Shown here one piece after another: positions 8,385 through 16,293 of a stretch of DNA of 29,027 nt; positions within the stretch are counted from its first letter, which is position 1; each line of letters opens with the position of its first letter. Source of the DNA: Actinomycetes bacterium (lineage in GTDB: Bacteria > Actinomycetota > Actinomycetes > Actinomycetales > Dermatophilaceae); assembly GCA_023451855.1 (NCBI GenBank), contig JAEXXY010000226.1:1-29027 (forward strand). The letters are read 5' to 3'. The notes below the pieces were generated by a model. That model saw nothing but the letters and a program-made list of their open reading frames with translations. It did not search any database and was not told where the DNA came from. Made by a program: the position numbers and the translations under genes.

Positions 8385-8396
8385 CTGACGCGTCAG
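8385..8396. repeat. Palindrome CTGACGCGTCAG in the epimerase/dnaA convergent gap
   Basis: Perfect 12-bp palindrome in the 40-bp gap between the convergent epimerase and dnaA stops. A near copy (CTGACGCGTCGG) begins at 8368 and includes the epimerase stop codon. The same 12-mer occurs at 25252-25263 between another convergent pair. With no loop it is a poor terminator; its role is unclear. Confidence 0.5.
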
Positions 8397-8411
8397 TCCC
8401 GGACGCGCCCG

Positions 8412-10184
8412 TCAGTGGGACTGCTGGCGGATCCGGTTCGTCAGCTCGGTGACCTGGTTGTAGATGGCGCGACGCTCGCCCATGAGCTCGCGGATCTTGC
8501 GGTCGGCGTGCATGACCGTCGTGTGGTCGCGGCCGCCGAAGTGCTGGCCGATCTTCGGCAGGGACAGGTCGGTCATCTCGCGGCACAGGTACATGGCGAT
8601 CTGCCGAGCCGTGACGAGCTGGCGCGAGCGGCTCGAGCCACAGAGGTCCTCGAGCGTCACGGCGTAGTACGCAGCAGTCACCGCCATGATCGTCGCCGCC
8701 GTCACCTGGTTCGGCGTCTCGTTCGGCAGGACGTCCTTGAGGACGATCTCGGCGAGCGGGAGGTCGACCGGCTGGCGGTTGAGGTTGCTGAAGGCCGTGA
8801 CACGGATCAGCGCGCCCTCGAGCTCGCGGATGTTCGTGCTGAAGTTCGTCGCGATGTACTCCAGGACGTCGTCCGGCACCTTCATCCGGTCCTGGATCGC
8901 CTTCTTGCGCAGGATCGCGATGCGGGTCTCGAGGTCGGGCGGCTGCACGTCGGTGAGCAGACCCGACTCGAAGCGGGTGCGCATCCGGTCCTCGAACCCG
9001 GACAGCTCGCGCGGCGGCAGGTCGCTGGTGATGACGATCTGCTTGTTCGCGTTGTGCAGGGTGTTGAAGGTGTGGAAGAACTCCTCCTGGGTCTGCAGCT
9101 TGCCCTGGAGGAACTGGATGTCGTCGATGAGCAGCACGTCGACGCTGCGGTAGCGGGCCTGGAACGCGCTCGCCTTGTCGTCGCGGATGCTGTTGATGAA
9201 GTCGTTGGTGAACTCCTCGGAGTTCACGTACCGCACCCGGACGCCGGGGAACATCGTGCGCGCGTAGTGCCCGATCGCGTGCAGCAGGTGGGTCTTGCCC
9301 AGCCCTGACTCCCCGTAGACGAAGAGCGGGTTGTACGCCTTGGCCGGCGCCTCGGCGACCGCGACCGCCGCCGCGTGGGCGAACCGGTTGCTCGCGCCGA
9401 TGACGAAGGTGTCGAAGGTGTACTTCGGGTTCAGACGCGTGTCTCCGACGACCGGGGGCTCGGGCCGCTGCTGGCGCAGCGGGCCGCTCTCGCCACCCGC
9501 GCGGAGCGGGTCGATGCCGCCGCGGTCCGGAGCCGGGTAGGCCTGCGGACGCGGCTCGTCGAGGTCGGCGCCGTCGAGGGCGGGTGCGCTCTCGGCGAGG
9601 TCACGCAGCGGGTTGGGGTTCGTCGCCGCCGGGTGCACCTGCGAGTACGGGCTGCCGAGCGCCGGCTGGACCGGGGCGGGGTGCCCGTTGGAGCCGGCGT
9701 GCGTGGCCGGCGCACCGGACATCCCACCGGGCATTCCACCAGGCATCGGAGCGCCGGACGTGCCGGTGCCGTGGTTGATCCCGTGGTGGGGCAGCTGACC
9801 CATCTGGCCCTGGTGTCCCGGGGTTCCCGGCGTCGCGGCGAAGGGGTTCGACGAACGGGCGCCGTCCGACAGCGCGGGCTGGCCGGTGGGCTCGTCGTTG
9901 ATGAGGCCGAGGTCGGTCTCGAGGGTCTCGTCGACGGACACGGCGAGCTGCACCGGGTGACCCAGCTGAGCGCCGAGCGCGGCGTGCACCTGCTCGCGCA
10001 TGCGCGTCTCGAGGAAGTCCTTGGTGAAGTTGTTCGGCACGCGCACGAGCGCCACTTGGTCGAGGACACCGATGAGCCGACAGAGCCGCACGAACGCGCG
10101 CTCGCGGTTGGTCAGTCCAGCCGAGTCGAGCGTGCGGAGCGTCTCCTGCCAGATCTGTGCGTAGTCGACGCCTGCCTCGGCCAC
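8412..10184 (-). CDS. dnaA: Chromosomal replication initiator protein DnaA
   Basis: AAA+ ATPase that binds DnaA boxes at oriC and opens the origin. The 590-residue product starts at the GTG at 10184 (VAEAGVDYAQIWQETLRTL). Domain I covers about residues 1-90; domain II is a long disordered linker to about 235, with Met-Pro-Gly-Gly repeats; domain III starts at NPKYTFDTFVIGASNRFAHAA. Walker A is GESGLGKTHLL (Lys297), Walker B is LLIDDIQFLQGK, and domain IV ends with the box-binding signature GGRDHTTVMHADRKI. It is longer than E. coli DnaA because of the linker, as is usual in actinobacteria. Two perfect DnaA boxes lie 139-159 bp upstream of its start, suggesting autoregulation. Normally dnaA directly precedes oriC and dnaN; here two genes intervene. 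Confidence 0.99.
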   Translation of the reverse strand: MAEAGVDYAQIWQETLRTLDSAGLTNRERAFVRLCRLIGVLDQVALVRVPNNFTKDFLETRMREQVHAALGAQLGHPVQLAVSVDETLETDLGLINDEPTGQPALSDGARSSNPFAATPGTPGHQGQMGQLPHHGINHGTGTSGAPMPGGMPGGMSGAPATHAGSNGHPAPVQPALGSPYSQVHPAATNPNPLRDLAESAPALDGADLDEPRPQAYPAPDRGGIDPLRAGGESGPLRQQRPEPPVVGDTRLNPKYTFDTFVIGASNRFAHAAAVAVAEAPAKAYNPLFVYGESGLGKTHLLHAIGHYARTMFPGVRVRYVNSEEFTNDFINSIRDDKASAFQARYRSVDVLLIDDIQFLQGKLQTQEEFFHTFNTLHNANKQIVITSDLPPRELSGFEDRMRTRFESGLLTDVQPPDLETRIAILRKKAIQDRMKVPDDVLEYIATNFSTNIRELEGALIRVTAFSNLNRQPVDLPLAEIVLKDVLPNETPNQVTAATIMAVTAAYYAVTLEDLCGSSRSRQLVTARQIAMYLCREMTDLSLPKIGQHFGGRDHTTVMHADRKIRELMGERRAIYNQVTELTNRIRQQSH

Positions 10185-10322
10185 CTGGTCCCACCTACCC
10201 CTGAGTCAAGTCCTCGGGCCCGTCGGTCGGGCACGTTCCGGTACCACCCGGGGCGGCTCGCATGCCGCGCTTCCGGGCTGGACGACCCTCCGCCGTCCGC
10301 TGTCCGGGTGAACGATGCCTTG

Positions 10323-10343
10323 TTGTCCACATGTTTGTCCACA
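10323..10343. promoter_or_regulatory. Two perfect DnaA boxes upstream of dnaA
   Basis: TTGTCCACA occurs at 10323-10331 and again at 10335-10343, same orientation, 12 bp apart (about one helical turn). They lie in the 550-bp dnaA-rpmH gap (10185-10734), which otherwise holds the rpmH promoter and no gene I can recognise. Binding of DnaA here would fit autoregulation of dnaA. Confidence 0.85.
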
Positions 10344-10518
10344 GCCTGTGCATGGATGGACCAGGACCGTAAGCACCGAAACCTACAACTCGAAGGCTGC
10401 GCTGACAATCGTCAGGTGCACGGATTCGGTCAACCCACGGCGTGTCGGCTTGAATCCAGGCGCGAACACCCGAAGATCGGTCGGTTCGGCGGGAGACAGG
10501 CGACGCCCTTCCCTCGGT

Positions 10519-10548
10519 TTGACCCTCCTTCCGGCGCTCCCGTATCGT
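10519..10548 (+). promoter_or_regulatory. Probable housekeeping promoter for rpmH
   Basis: TTGACC (10519-10524) and TATCGT (10543-10548) are separated by 18 bp, a good match to a sigma-70-type promoter in a GC-rich genome. It lies 187 bp upstream of the rpmH start and would drive rpmH-rnpA-yidD and possibly genes beyond. Confidence 0.6.
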
Positions 10549-10734
10549 TGACCGAGCGTGTCTGCGACCTCTTTCGCATGCCCATGGCGCCTCGCGCCGC
10601 GCCCGGTCCTGCCGGGTCGACGCCGAAGCACCACGGGCTTGCCGATTGCGGTCGCCGAGACCACGCCCTGCCCCACCACCACGGGAGCGCGGGTCGACGA
10701 GAGTCGCCCGGCCCCGCGACCAACGGAGAACCTC

Positions 10735-10872
10735 GTGAGCAAGCGCACCTTCCAGCCGAACAACCGTCGCCGCGCCAAGACGCACGGCTTCCGCCTGCGC
10801 ATGCGCACCCGCGCGGGTCGCGCCATCCTCGCCGCCCGCCGTCGCAAGGGCCGCGCCGAGCTCTCGGCCTGA
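10735..10872 (+). CDS. rpmH: 50S ribosomal protein L34
   Basis: Small basic protein of the large ribosomal subunit, 45 residues. It starts at the GTG at 10735 with GGAGA upstream and reads SKRTFQPNNRRRAKTHGFR after the initiator, then RMRTRAGRAILAARRRKGR, the standard bL34 sequence. It is followed 18 bp later by rnpA, the near-universal rpmH-rnpA arrangement. A longer open frame upstream is not conserved. Confidence 0.98.
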   Translation: MSKRTFQPNNRRRAKTHGFRLRMRTRAGRAILAARRRKGRAELSA

Positions 10873-10890
10873 GCCGCCGAAGGCCTCGGC

Positions 10891-11241
10891 GTGCTGCCGG
10901 CACGTCACCGTCTGCGTGAGAGCGCAGACTTCGCGTCGGCAGTCCGCGGGCCTGGCGCCAGCAGAGCGGGCGGGCGACTCGTCGTCGTGCATGCCAACCG
11001 GACCGATGCGCGTGCGGACCTTCCGCCGCGCGTCGGTTTTGTTGTGTCCAAGGCCGTCGGCAACGCCGTCGTGCGCAACCGCACCAAGCGTCGACTCCGG
11101 GCCAGCATGGCCGGTCACCTCGACCGCGTCCCAGCAGGCTGGGACCTCGTCGTCCGCGCGAATCCCGCTGCGGCACAGGCGTCCTGGGTCGAGCTCGACG
11201 CCGCTCTCGGGCGGCAGCTCGAGAAGGTGACCTGCCGGTGA
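10891..11241 (+). CDS. rnpA: Ribonuclease P protein component
   Basis: Protein subunit of RNase P, which with the catalytic RNA trims the 5' ends of tRNA precursors. The 116-residue product starts at the GTG at 10891 (LPARHRLRESADFASAVR). The family signature is VGFVVSKAVGNAVVRNRTKRRLR (the RNR..KRR core that contacts RNA is present). Its stop overlaps the yidD GTG by 4 bp (GTGA), so the two are translationally coupled. Length is normal. Confidence 0.97.
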   Translation: MLPARHRLRESADFASAVRGPGASRAGGRLVVVHANRTDARADLPPRVGFVVSKAVGNAVVRNRTKRRLRASMAGHLDRVPAGWDLVVRANPAAAQASWVELDAALGRQLEKVTCR

Positions 11242-11645
11242 GCGTCACGACCAATCAGGTGCTCGCGGCCCCGCTCGTGCTCGCGGTCCGCCTCTACCAG
11301 CGCTTCATCTCCCCGCTCACCCCGCCCAGCTGCCGCTTCTACCCGAGCTGCTCGTCCTACGCCGTCACCGCGCTCCTGCGCTTCGGCCCCCTCCGTGGGG
11401 GCTGGCTCGCTGCGCGCCGCATCGGCCGGTGCCACCCGTGGAACCCGGGGGGCGTCGACGACGTTCCGCTCACGTGGGCCAGCCGCAACGACGTCCGCCC
11501 CGAGGACTTCCGCCCGCGGCACGACCACGCCGAGGTCGGTGTGGACGCCGGGCCCGACGCCGCTCCGGACCCCACGTCGGATCCGGCTGCGGCGCAAGGA
11601 ACGAGGCAGCGGCATCGGCACCAGCACGGAGCACCCACCACCTGA
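11238..11645 (+). CDS. yidD: Membrane protein insertion efficiency factor YidD
   Basis: Small membrane-associated helper of YidC/Sec insertion. The 135-residue product has APLVLAVRLYQRFISPLTPPSCRFYPSCSSYA, the DUF37/YidD core with conserved cysteines, and ends its domain with GRCHPWNPGGVDDVP. The remaining roughly 55 residues are a His/Asp/Ala-rich tail not part of the family. Start is the GTG at 11238 overlapping the rnpA stop; yidC follows 78 bp later. Confidence 0.95.
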   Translation: MSVTTNQVLAAPLVLAVRLYQRFISPLTPPSCRFYPSCSSYAVTALLRFGPLRGGWLAARRIGRCHPWNPGGVDDVPLTWASRNDVRPEDFRPRHDHAEVGVDAGPDAAPDPTSDPAAAQGTRQRHRHQHGAPTT

Positions 11646-11723
11646 CCACGCGGCATATCGTTGCCGACCAGTGGTGACCGGACCGAAGGCATGGCCGGCT
11701 CACCGGACGACAGAGGACACACG

Positions 11724-12704
11724 TTGAGCGAGTTCTTCAACACCCTGCTCTACCCGATCAAGCTGGGTGAAGCATGGGTCATGTACGCTTGGCACTGGCT
11801 GTTCGACGCGATCGGTCTCAAGGGCGACCTCGCCGGCTGGGCCTGGGCCTTCTCGATCGTCGGTCTCACCGTCGTCGTCCGGCTCCTGCTCATCCCGCTG
11901 TTCGTGCGCCAGATCCACTCCTCCCGGCGGATGCAGCTCATCCAGCCGGAGATGCAGAAGATCCAGAAGAAGTACAAGGGCAAGCGCGACCCGGAGAGCC
12001 AGAAAGCGCAGCAGCAGGAGATCATGGATCTCTACCGCCGCACGGGGACCAACCCGTTCAGCAGCTGCCTGCCGATCCTCATCCAGAGCCCGTTCTTCTT
12101 CGCGCTCTTCCAGCTGCTCAACAACCTCAAGGCCCAGGCCGAGGGCAAGCAGCCCGGCATCGGCCCGATCACCAACGAGGTCGCCCGCGCCATCGAGAGC
12201 TCGACGATCTTCGGGGCGAAGCTGTCCGACTCGTTCGTCTCGAGCGACCAGCTCAGCGTCAAGATCCTCACCGCGGTGCTCATCGTGCTCATGTCGGCGA
12301 CGACGTTCACGACGCAGTACCAGCTGATGCGCAAGAACATGCCGTCCGCGGCGCTCGACAACCCCTTCGCGAAGCAGCAGAAGGTGCTGCTCTACCTGAT
12401 GCCGATCTTCTTCGCGATCTCCGGCATCAACTTCCCCATCGGTGTCCTCATCTACTGGCTCACGACGAACCTCTGGACGATGGGACAGCAGTTCTACGTC
12501 ATCCGGAACATGCCCGCCCCGGGGTCCGAGGCCGAGGCGAACCGCCGCAAGCGGCTGGAGCGCAAGGGCAAGACGTTCGAGGAGCTGACCGTGCCCGGGC
12601 TCGACGGCGCGGACGTTGCCGAGGACGCACCGAAGGCCGGTCAGCGCCAGCAGCCGAAGAGCAAGAAGCGCTCGAAGACCACGGCGCCCAAGAACCGCCG
12701 CTGA
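11724..12704 (+). CDS. yidC: Membrane protein insertase YidC
   Basis: YidC/Oxa1/Alb3 insertase that places proteins into the cytoplasmic membrane, alone or with Sec. The 326-residue product starts at the TTG at 11724 (SEFFNTLLYPIKLGEAWVMYAWHWLF after the initiator) because AGAGGA lies 6 bases upstream; the longer frame from 11661 lacks such a site. Visible membrane segments include WAWAFSIVGLTVVVRLLLIPL, SCLPILIQSPFFFALFQLL, VKILTAVLIVLMSATTF and VLLYLMPIFFAISGINFPIGVLIYWLT. The conserved Arg in the hydrophilic groove is in VVRLLLIPLFVRQ. A basic C-terminal tail (KSKKRSKTTAPKNRR) is ribosome-binding-like. I see no lipobox. Confidence 0.97.
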   Translation: MSEFFNTLLYPIKLGEAWVMYAWHWLFDAIGLKGDLAGWAWAFSIVGLTVVVRLLLIPLFVRQIHSSRRMQLIQPEMQKIQKKYKGKRDPESQKAQQQEIMDLYRRTGTNPFSSCLPILIQSPFFFALFQLLNNLKAQAEGKQPGIGPITNEVARAIESSTIFGAKLSDSFVSSDQLSVKILTAVLIVLMSATTFTTQYQLMRKNMPSAALDNPFAKQQKVLLYLMPIFFAISGINFPIGVLIYWLTTNLWTMGQQFYVIRNMPAPGSEAEANRRKRLERKGKTFEELTVPGLDGADVAEDAPKAGQRQQPKSKKRSKTTAPKNRR

Positions 12705-12721
12705 GGCGTCCATCCACATTC

Positions 12722-12771
12722 TTGTCCATACCTGCTGAGCCCCTGACCTGCGACGACGTGAGTTGTCCACA
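12722..12771. promoter_or_regulatory. DnaA-box-like sites between yidC and jag
   Basis: A perfect TTGTCCACA is at 12763-12771 and a one-mismatch TTGTCCATA at 12722-12730, both in the 97-bp yidC-jag gap and 30-80 bp upstream of the jag start. They could titrate DnaA or regulate jag; chance occurrence of a single 9-mer cannot be excluded. Confidence 0.5.
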
Positions 12772-12801
12772 GGTCTGGGCCGGTGAACGAAGGAGCACCC
12801 C

Positions 12802-13545
12802 ATGAGCGACACCCAGGCGACCGGCGACGTGGCCGTCGAGACCACCGCTGACAGCACTGCCAGCACCGACAGCACTGACGCGACCACGGCGGCAGTCGCG
12901 GACACTGCGGACACGACGGACACGACGGACACGGCGGACGAGAACACCGCCACCCCGACCGAGCAGGCTGAGGTCGCCCTCGAGGCGGGCGACGCCCCCG
13001 CGGCGTCCACGGGCGACGACGTCGAGGACGACGCCGAGGACGACGCCGCAGCAGAGAAGTCGGACAAGCCGTCGCGCGTGCGCCAGCTCGAGCGCGAGGG
13101 TGAGGTCGCGGCCGACTTCCTCGAGACGCTTCTCGACATCGCCGACCTGGACGGGGACATCGACGTCGACGTCGACGGCGACCGCGCAGCAGTCGCGATC
13201 GTCGACTCCGAGGACGGACGCGTCCCGCGCCGTCTCGTCGGCCCCGACGGCAAGGTGCTCGAGGCCCTCCAGGAGCTGACCCGCCTCGCGGTCCAGGTCG
13301 AGACCGGTGAGCGCAGCCGCCTCATGCTCGACATCGCCGGCCACCGGGCCGAGCGCCGCACCACCCTCGTCGACCTCGCCAAGGCAGCCATCGAGGAGGT
13401 CAAGGCCTCGGGGGAGAAGTCCTCGCTCGAGCCGATGTCGGCGTTCGAGCGCAAGGTGGTCCACGACGAGGTCGCGGCCGCCGGCCTCGTCTCCGAGTCC
13501 GAGGGCGTCGAGCCGAACCGCCACGTCGTCATCCTGCCGGCCTGA
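12802..13545 (+). CDS. jag: R3H/KH-domain RNA-binding protein Jag (KhpB-like)
   Basis: RNA-binding protein that usually sits beside yidC and affects cell division and membrane-protein biogenesis. The 247-residue product starts at the ATG at 12802 with AAGGAG upstream. Residues 1-95 are an acidic low-complexity stretch (Thr/Asp/Ala) partly coded by 9-bp tandem repeats. A KH-like domain follows, with RRLVGPDGKVLEALQELTRLA containing the GPDG loop, then an R3H domain around SAFERKVVHDEVAAAGL. The N-terminal Jag-N domain of firmicute homologues is absent, as in other actinobacteria. Confidence 0.93.
   Translation: MSDTQATGDVAVETTADSTASTDSTDATTAAVADTADTTDTTDTADENTATPTEQAEVALEAGDAPAASTGDDVEDDAEDDAAAEKSDKPSRVRQLEREGEVAADFLETLLDIADLDGDIDVDVDGDRAAVAIVDSEDGRVPRRLVGPDGKVLEALQELTRLAVQVETGERSRLMLDIAGHRAERRTTLVDLAKAAIEEVKASGEKSSLEPMSAFERKVVHDEVAAAGLVSESEGVEPNRHVVILPA
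12909..12935. repeat. 9-bp tandem repeats in jag N-terminus
   Basis: Three copies of GGACACGAC/GGACACGGC in tandem, coding for the Asp-Thr-Thr repeats of the acidic Jag N-terminus. Such a tract can vary in copy number by slippage without breaking the frame. Confidence 0.6.
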
Positions 13546-13555
13546 GCGCCGACAC

Positions 13556-13569
13556 GTTTCACGTGAAAC
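13556..13569. other. parS: parS site 1
   Basis: Perfect GTTTCACGTGAAAC palindrome between jag and rsmG, 55 bp upstream of the rsmG start. This is the ParB-binding sequence conserved near bacterial origins. Confidence 0.93.
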
Positions 13570-13623
13570 GGGGCGGTGCGTCCGCGACGACCGACCCCGA
13601 CGACGCAGGACAAGGAGCACGGC

Positions 13624-14424
13624 GTGGCTGACGAGGAGCGCGGGTCGGGCGGACCCCCGGTCGTCCCGGCCACGCCGGACCTCGCCGCAGCGGTGTTCGG
13701 TGACCGGCTCCCGGTCGCGGAGGAGTTCGTCGCGGTGCTCGCCGACACGGGCATCAGCCACGGGCTGATCGGCCCGCGTGAGGCCCCTCGTCTCTGGGAC
13801 CGGCACGTCCTCAACTGTGCCGTCGTGCACACCGCGATCCCGGTGGCGCAGGACGGCCAGCAGGTGGTCGACGTCGGCTCCGGCGCGGGGTTGCCCGGCC
13901 TGGCCATCGCCATCGCCCGGCCGGATCTGCACGTGCACCTGGTCGAACCCCTCGCGCGCCGGACGGGTTGGCTGTCGGGCACGATCGCGCAGCTCGGCCT
14001 CGGGAACGTCAGTGTGCACACGGCGCGCGCCGAGGCGTTGTGGGACACCGTGCACGCTCCGTGGGTCACGGCGCGTGCGGTGTCCGGCATCGTCCAGCTC
14101 GCCGAGTGGACCCTGCCGCTGCTCACTCCGCACGGGAACGTGCTCGCCCTCAAGGGGTCCCGCGCACACGACGAGCTCGAGGAGAACCGCGTCGCCCTGA
14201 CCCGTCTCGGTGTCGTGGACGCGTCGGTCGAGGAGTACGGCGCGGACGTCCTCGCCGACCCGACGATCGTGCTGCGCCTGACGATCGGGGAGGCGGTGGA
14301 CCGCCGCCGGTTCCGCTCCAGTGCTCCCAGCAGCGCAGGATCGGCGCGGCGTCGTGCAGATCGGCCGCGCGGTTCGCGGCGCACCGGCCCGGCGTCCGGC
14401 AGACGTCGGCCGCATCAGACATGA
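13624..14424 (+). CDS. rsmG: 16S rRNA (guanine-N7)-methyltransferase RsmG
   Basis: SAM-dependent methyltransferase (GidB) that modifies a guanine of 16S rRNA; its loss gives low-level streptomycin resistance in several bacteria. The 266-residue product starts at the GTG at 13624, with AAGGAG six bases upstream. LIGPREAPRLWDRHVLNC and the SAM-binding motif VVDVGSGAGLPGLAIAIA are family signatures, followed by VEPLARRTGWL and LALKGSRAHDELEE. About the last 40 residues are an Arg/Ser/Pro-rich extension outside the domain. It lies just before parA, in the usual rsmG-parA-parB order. Confidence 0.96.
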   Translation: MADEERGSGGPPVVPATPDLAAAVFGDRLPVAEEFVAVLADTGISHGLIGPREAPRLWDRHVLNCAVVHTAIPVAQDGQQVVDVGSGAGLPGLAIAIARPDLHVHLVEPLARRTGWLSGTIAQLGLGNVSVHTARAEALWDTVHAPWVTARAVSGIVQLAEWTLPLLTPHGNVLALKGSRAHDELEENRVALTRLGVVDASVEEYGADVLADPTIVLRLTIGEAVDRRRFRSSAPSSAGSARRRADRPRGSRRTGPASGRRRPHQT

Positions 14425-14519
14425 TCGTGTCGAGACCTTTTCGGCGGTGGATGCGGCGACGGGCCGCCCGATCCGCGCCACCGCCACCCTCGCCCGCGAT
14501 CCCCGGAGGTGCACTCCCC

Positions 14520-16118
14520 GTGACGATGTCGACGAACCTGGGGTGGCCCAGCGAACCCGAACCGTCGTCGGAGCACCGTCATCTGGGCTGGCTCGCCCGC
14601 ATGCTCGGCGGTGTTTCACGTGAAACAGAGCAGGCGCCAGACCCGGGCCGGGGAGCCGGAGCCCCGGTCGGGCCGGACGCTGAGGCTCCCGAGGCCGCCG
14701 TCGTCGATGCGACTCTCGTCGCGGGCCCGAGCGTCTCGGTGGACGTGCCGGCGGCGGGCGACGAGGGTGACACGAATGACACGCCAGGGCAGGGCCGGTC
14801 ACCAGCCGCCGGCGAGTCCGGACGCAGCGACCTGGACCGCGCCGAACCGGGTGCCGTGGAGGCCCTGGCCGACCCGACCGGTGGCGCGTCCGAGAGCCCG
14901 GCTCCCGTCGCGAGCGAGACGCAGAGCACCCGCGTCGCCCCGGAGGTGCTGGCCTCCGAACCAGCTCCGGTCGACGGGGAGCCGGACGGCCGGGACGACC
15001 TGATGGATGAGGCGGTCGACGACGACCGTGAGGCGGCCTCCGGGCCGGACGACAACACAGATGATGAGGAAGAACGACCTGTGGACAACACGGTGGACGA
15101 CGCGCCCGAGATCACGCTCTCCACGCAGGAACCGGGGGTGTCGACGGCTGGGGACAACGTTGTGGACGACGAGGCCCGCCGACGCGCGTACGCCGACGGC
15201 CACGCCGACCGCGAGGCGATCGTCGCTGCCCTGCCCAAGGCCGACGACGACACCCCGCTCGCGCGCGAGCTCGCGGAGAATGCGCGCCGCCGCATCCAGC
15301 TCACCGGGCGGCCCTTTCCCAAGCCGGCTGCCCCACGCGTCCTCACGGTCGCGAACCAGAAGGGCGGTGTCGGCAAGACGACGACCACGGTCAACGTGGC
15401 GGCCGCTCTTGCGCAGTCGGGCCTGACGGTCCTCGTCATCGACCTGGACCCCCAGGGCAACGCGAGCACCGCCCTCGGCATCGACCACCATGCCGAGGTG
15501 CCGTCCATCTACGACGTCCTCGTCGACGGCACGCCGCTGCTCGACGTCGTCCAGCCGTGCACCACCGTCGACGGCCTCTACTGCGCCCCGGCGACCATCG
15601 ACCTCGCCGGCGCCGAGATCGAGCTCGTCTCCCTGGTGGCCCGTGAGACGCGGCTGCAGAAGGCGATCGCCGCGGCGGTGGAGACGGGGCACAGCTACGA
15701 CTACATCCTCATCGACTGCCCCCCGAGCCTCGGCCTGCTGACGGTCAACGCGATGGTGGCGGCCAGCGAGGTCTTCATCCCCATCCAGTGCGAGTACTAC
15801 GCGCTCGAGGGCCTATCCCAGCTGTTGAAGAACATCGAGCTGGTCCGTGCCCACCTCAACCCGCCGCTGCACGTCTCGACCATCCTGCTGACGATGTACG
15901 ACGGTCGCACCCGGCTCTCGGCCCAGGTGGCCGAGGAGGTGCGTGAGCACTTCCCGGAGCAGGTTCTGCGGACGACGGTTCCGCGTTCGGTCCGGATCTC
16001 GGAGGCCCCGAGCTTCGGTGAGACAGTCATGACGTACGACTCGACCAGCAGTGGTGCCCTCGCCTATCTCGAGGCCGCCGGCGAGATGGCTGATCGGGGA
16101 GCGGTCGGGGCGGCCTGA
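14520..16118 (+). CDS. parA: Chromosome-partitioning ATPase ParA (Soj) with long acidic N-terminus
   Basis: Walker-type ATPase that with ParB and parS moves newly copied origins apart. The GTG at 14520 was chosen because GGAGGT ends nine bases upstream; an ATG at 14421 overlapping the rsmG stop and later ATGs are alternatives. The 532-residue product has about 270 residues of disordered, Asp/Glu-rich sequence before the ATPase domain, far more than usual. The domain starts at PRVLTVANQKGGVGKTTTTVN (deviant Walker A, Lys286), with VIDLDPQGNASTALG, YDYILIDCPPSLGLLTVNA and FGETVMTYDSTSSGALAYLEAA. A parS site inside the gene codes for VSRET at residues 32-36. Unlike the common overlapping parAB arrangement, parB starts about 840 bp later. 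Confidence 0.96.
   Translation: MTMSTNLGWPSEPEPSSEHRHLGWLARMLGGVSRETEQAPDPGRGAGAPVGPDAEAPEAAVVDATLVAGPSVSVDVPAAGDEGDTNDTPGQGRSPAAGESGRSDLDRAEPGAVEALADPTGGASESPAPVASETQSTRVAPEVLASEPAPVDGEPDGRDDLMDEAVDDDREAASGPDDNTDDEEERPVDNTVDDAPEITLSTQEPGVSTAGDNVVDDEARRRAYADGHADREAIVAALPKADDDTPLARELAENARRRIQLTGRPFPKPAAPRVLTVANQKGGVGKTTTTVNVAAALAQSGLTVLVIDLDPQGNASTALGIDHHAEVPSIYDVLVDGTPLLDVVQPCTTVDGLYCAPATIDLAGAEIELVSLVARETRLQKAIAAAVETGHSYDYILIDCPPSLGLLTVNAMVAASEVFIPIQCEYYALEGLSQLLKNIELVRAHLNPPLHVSTILLTMYDGRTRLSAQVAEEVREHFPEQVLRTTVPRSVRISEAPSFGETVMTYDSTSSGALAYLEAAGEMADRGAVGAA
14613..14626. other. parS: parS site 2, inside parA
   Basis: Perfect site with both outer consensus bases (tGTTTCACGTGAAACa), the best of the seven. 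It lies in frame within the parA 5' coding region and reads Val-Ser-Arg-Glu-Thr. Confidence 0.95.
15080..15169. promoter_or_regulatory. DnaA-box-like 9-mers inside the parA extension
   Basis: TGTGGACAA at 15080-15088 is a perfect DnaA box and TGTGGACGA at 15161-15169 has one change. Both lie in the acidic Asp/Asn-rich coding extension (codons for Val-Asp-Asn/Asp), so codon content may produce them by chance. Confidence 0.35.
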
Positions 16119-16142
16119 CCTTCCCGTCCTTCGCCCGCGAAG

Positions 16143-16172
16143 ACGGCGTCGCCCCTGACGGGGTGGCGCCGT
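16143..16172 (+). terminator. Hairpin after parA
   Basis: A 13-bp stem (16143-16155 with 16160-16172, two G-T wobbles) with the loop TGAC lies 25 bp after the parA stop. It ends in the first bases of parS site 3 and has no T-run, so it is a GC-rich terminator-like hairpin rather than a classical one. Confidence 0.55.
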
Positions 16173-16184
16173 TTCACGTGAAAC
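16171..16184. other. parS: parS site 3
   Basis: Perfect GTTTCACGTGAAAC, 53 bp after the parA stop and touching the parA hairpin. Confidence 0.94.
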
Positions 16185-16279
16185 GGTCGGGAGGTACGCG
16201 CGGGGGTCTCGTGAGGGTGGCGTCGTGAGGCGGCTGAGTCAGGTGGCCACATTGGGGTGACGGACTCGGTCCGCGGCCC

Positions 16280-16293
16280 GTTTCACGTGAAAC
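16280..16293. other. parS: parS site 4
   Basis: Perfect GTTTCACGTGAAAC, 109 bp after site 3. The stretch from here to site 5 (16294-16721) holds only weak open frames on both strands that match no family I know; I treat it as non-coding. Confidence 0.94.

Noticed and set aside
12909..12935. Short tandem repeats as a possible CRISPR array or VNTR locus
   Set aside because: Only three 9-bp copies without spacers, inside the jag coding sequence; they code for an acidic low-complexity tract.
14421..14519. ATG at 14421 overlapping the rsmG stop as the parA start
   Set aside because: It has no good ribosome site, while the GTG at 14520 has GGAGGT at ideal spacing; it remains an alternative.
11700..14802. 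Very long minus-strand frames opposite yidC, jag and rsmG
   Set aside because: The plus-strand genes are firmly identified; the opposite frames have shadow-type composition and no domains.
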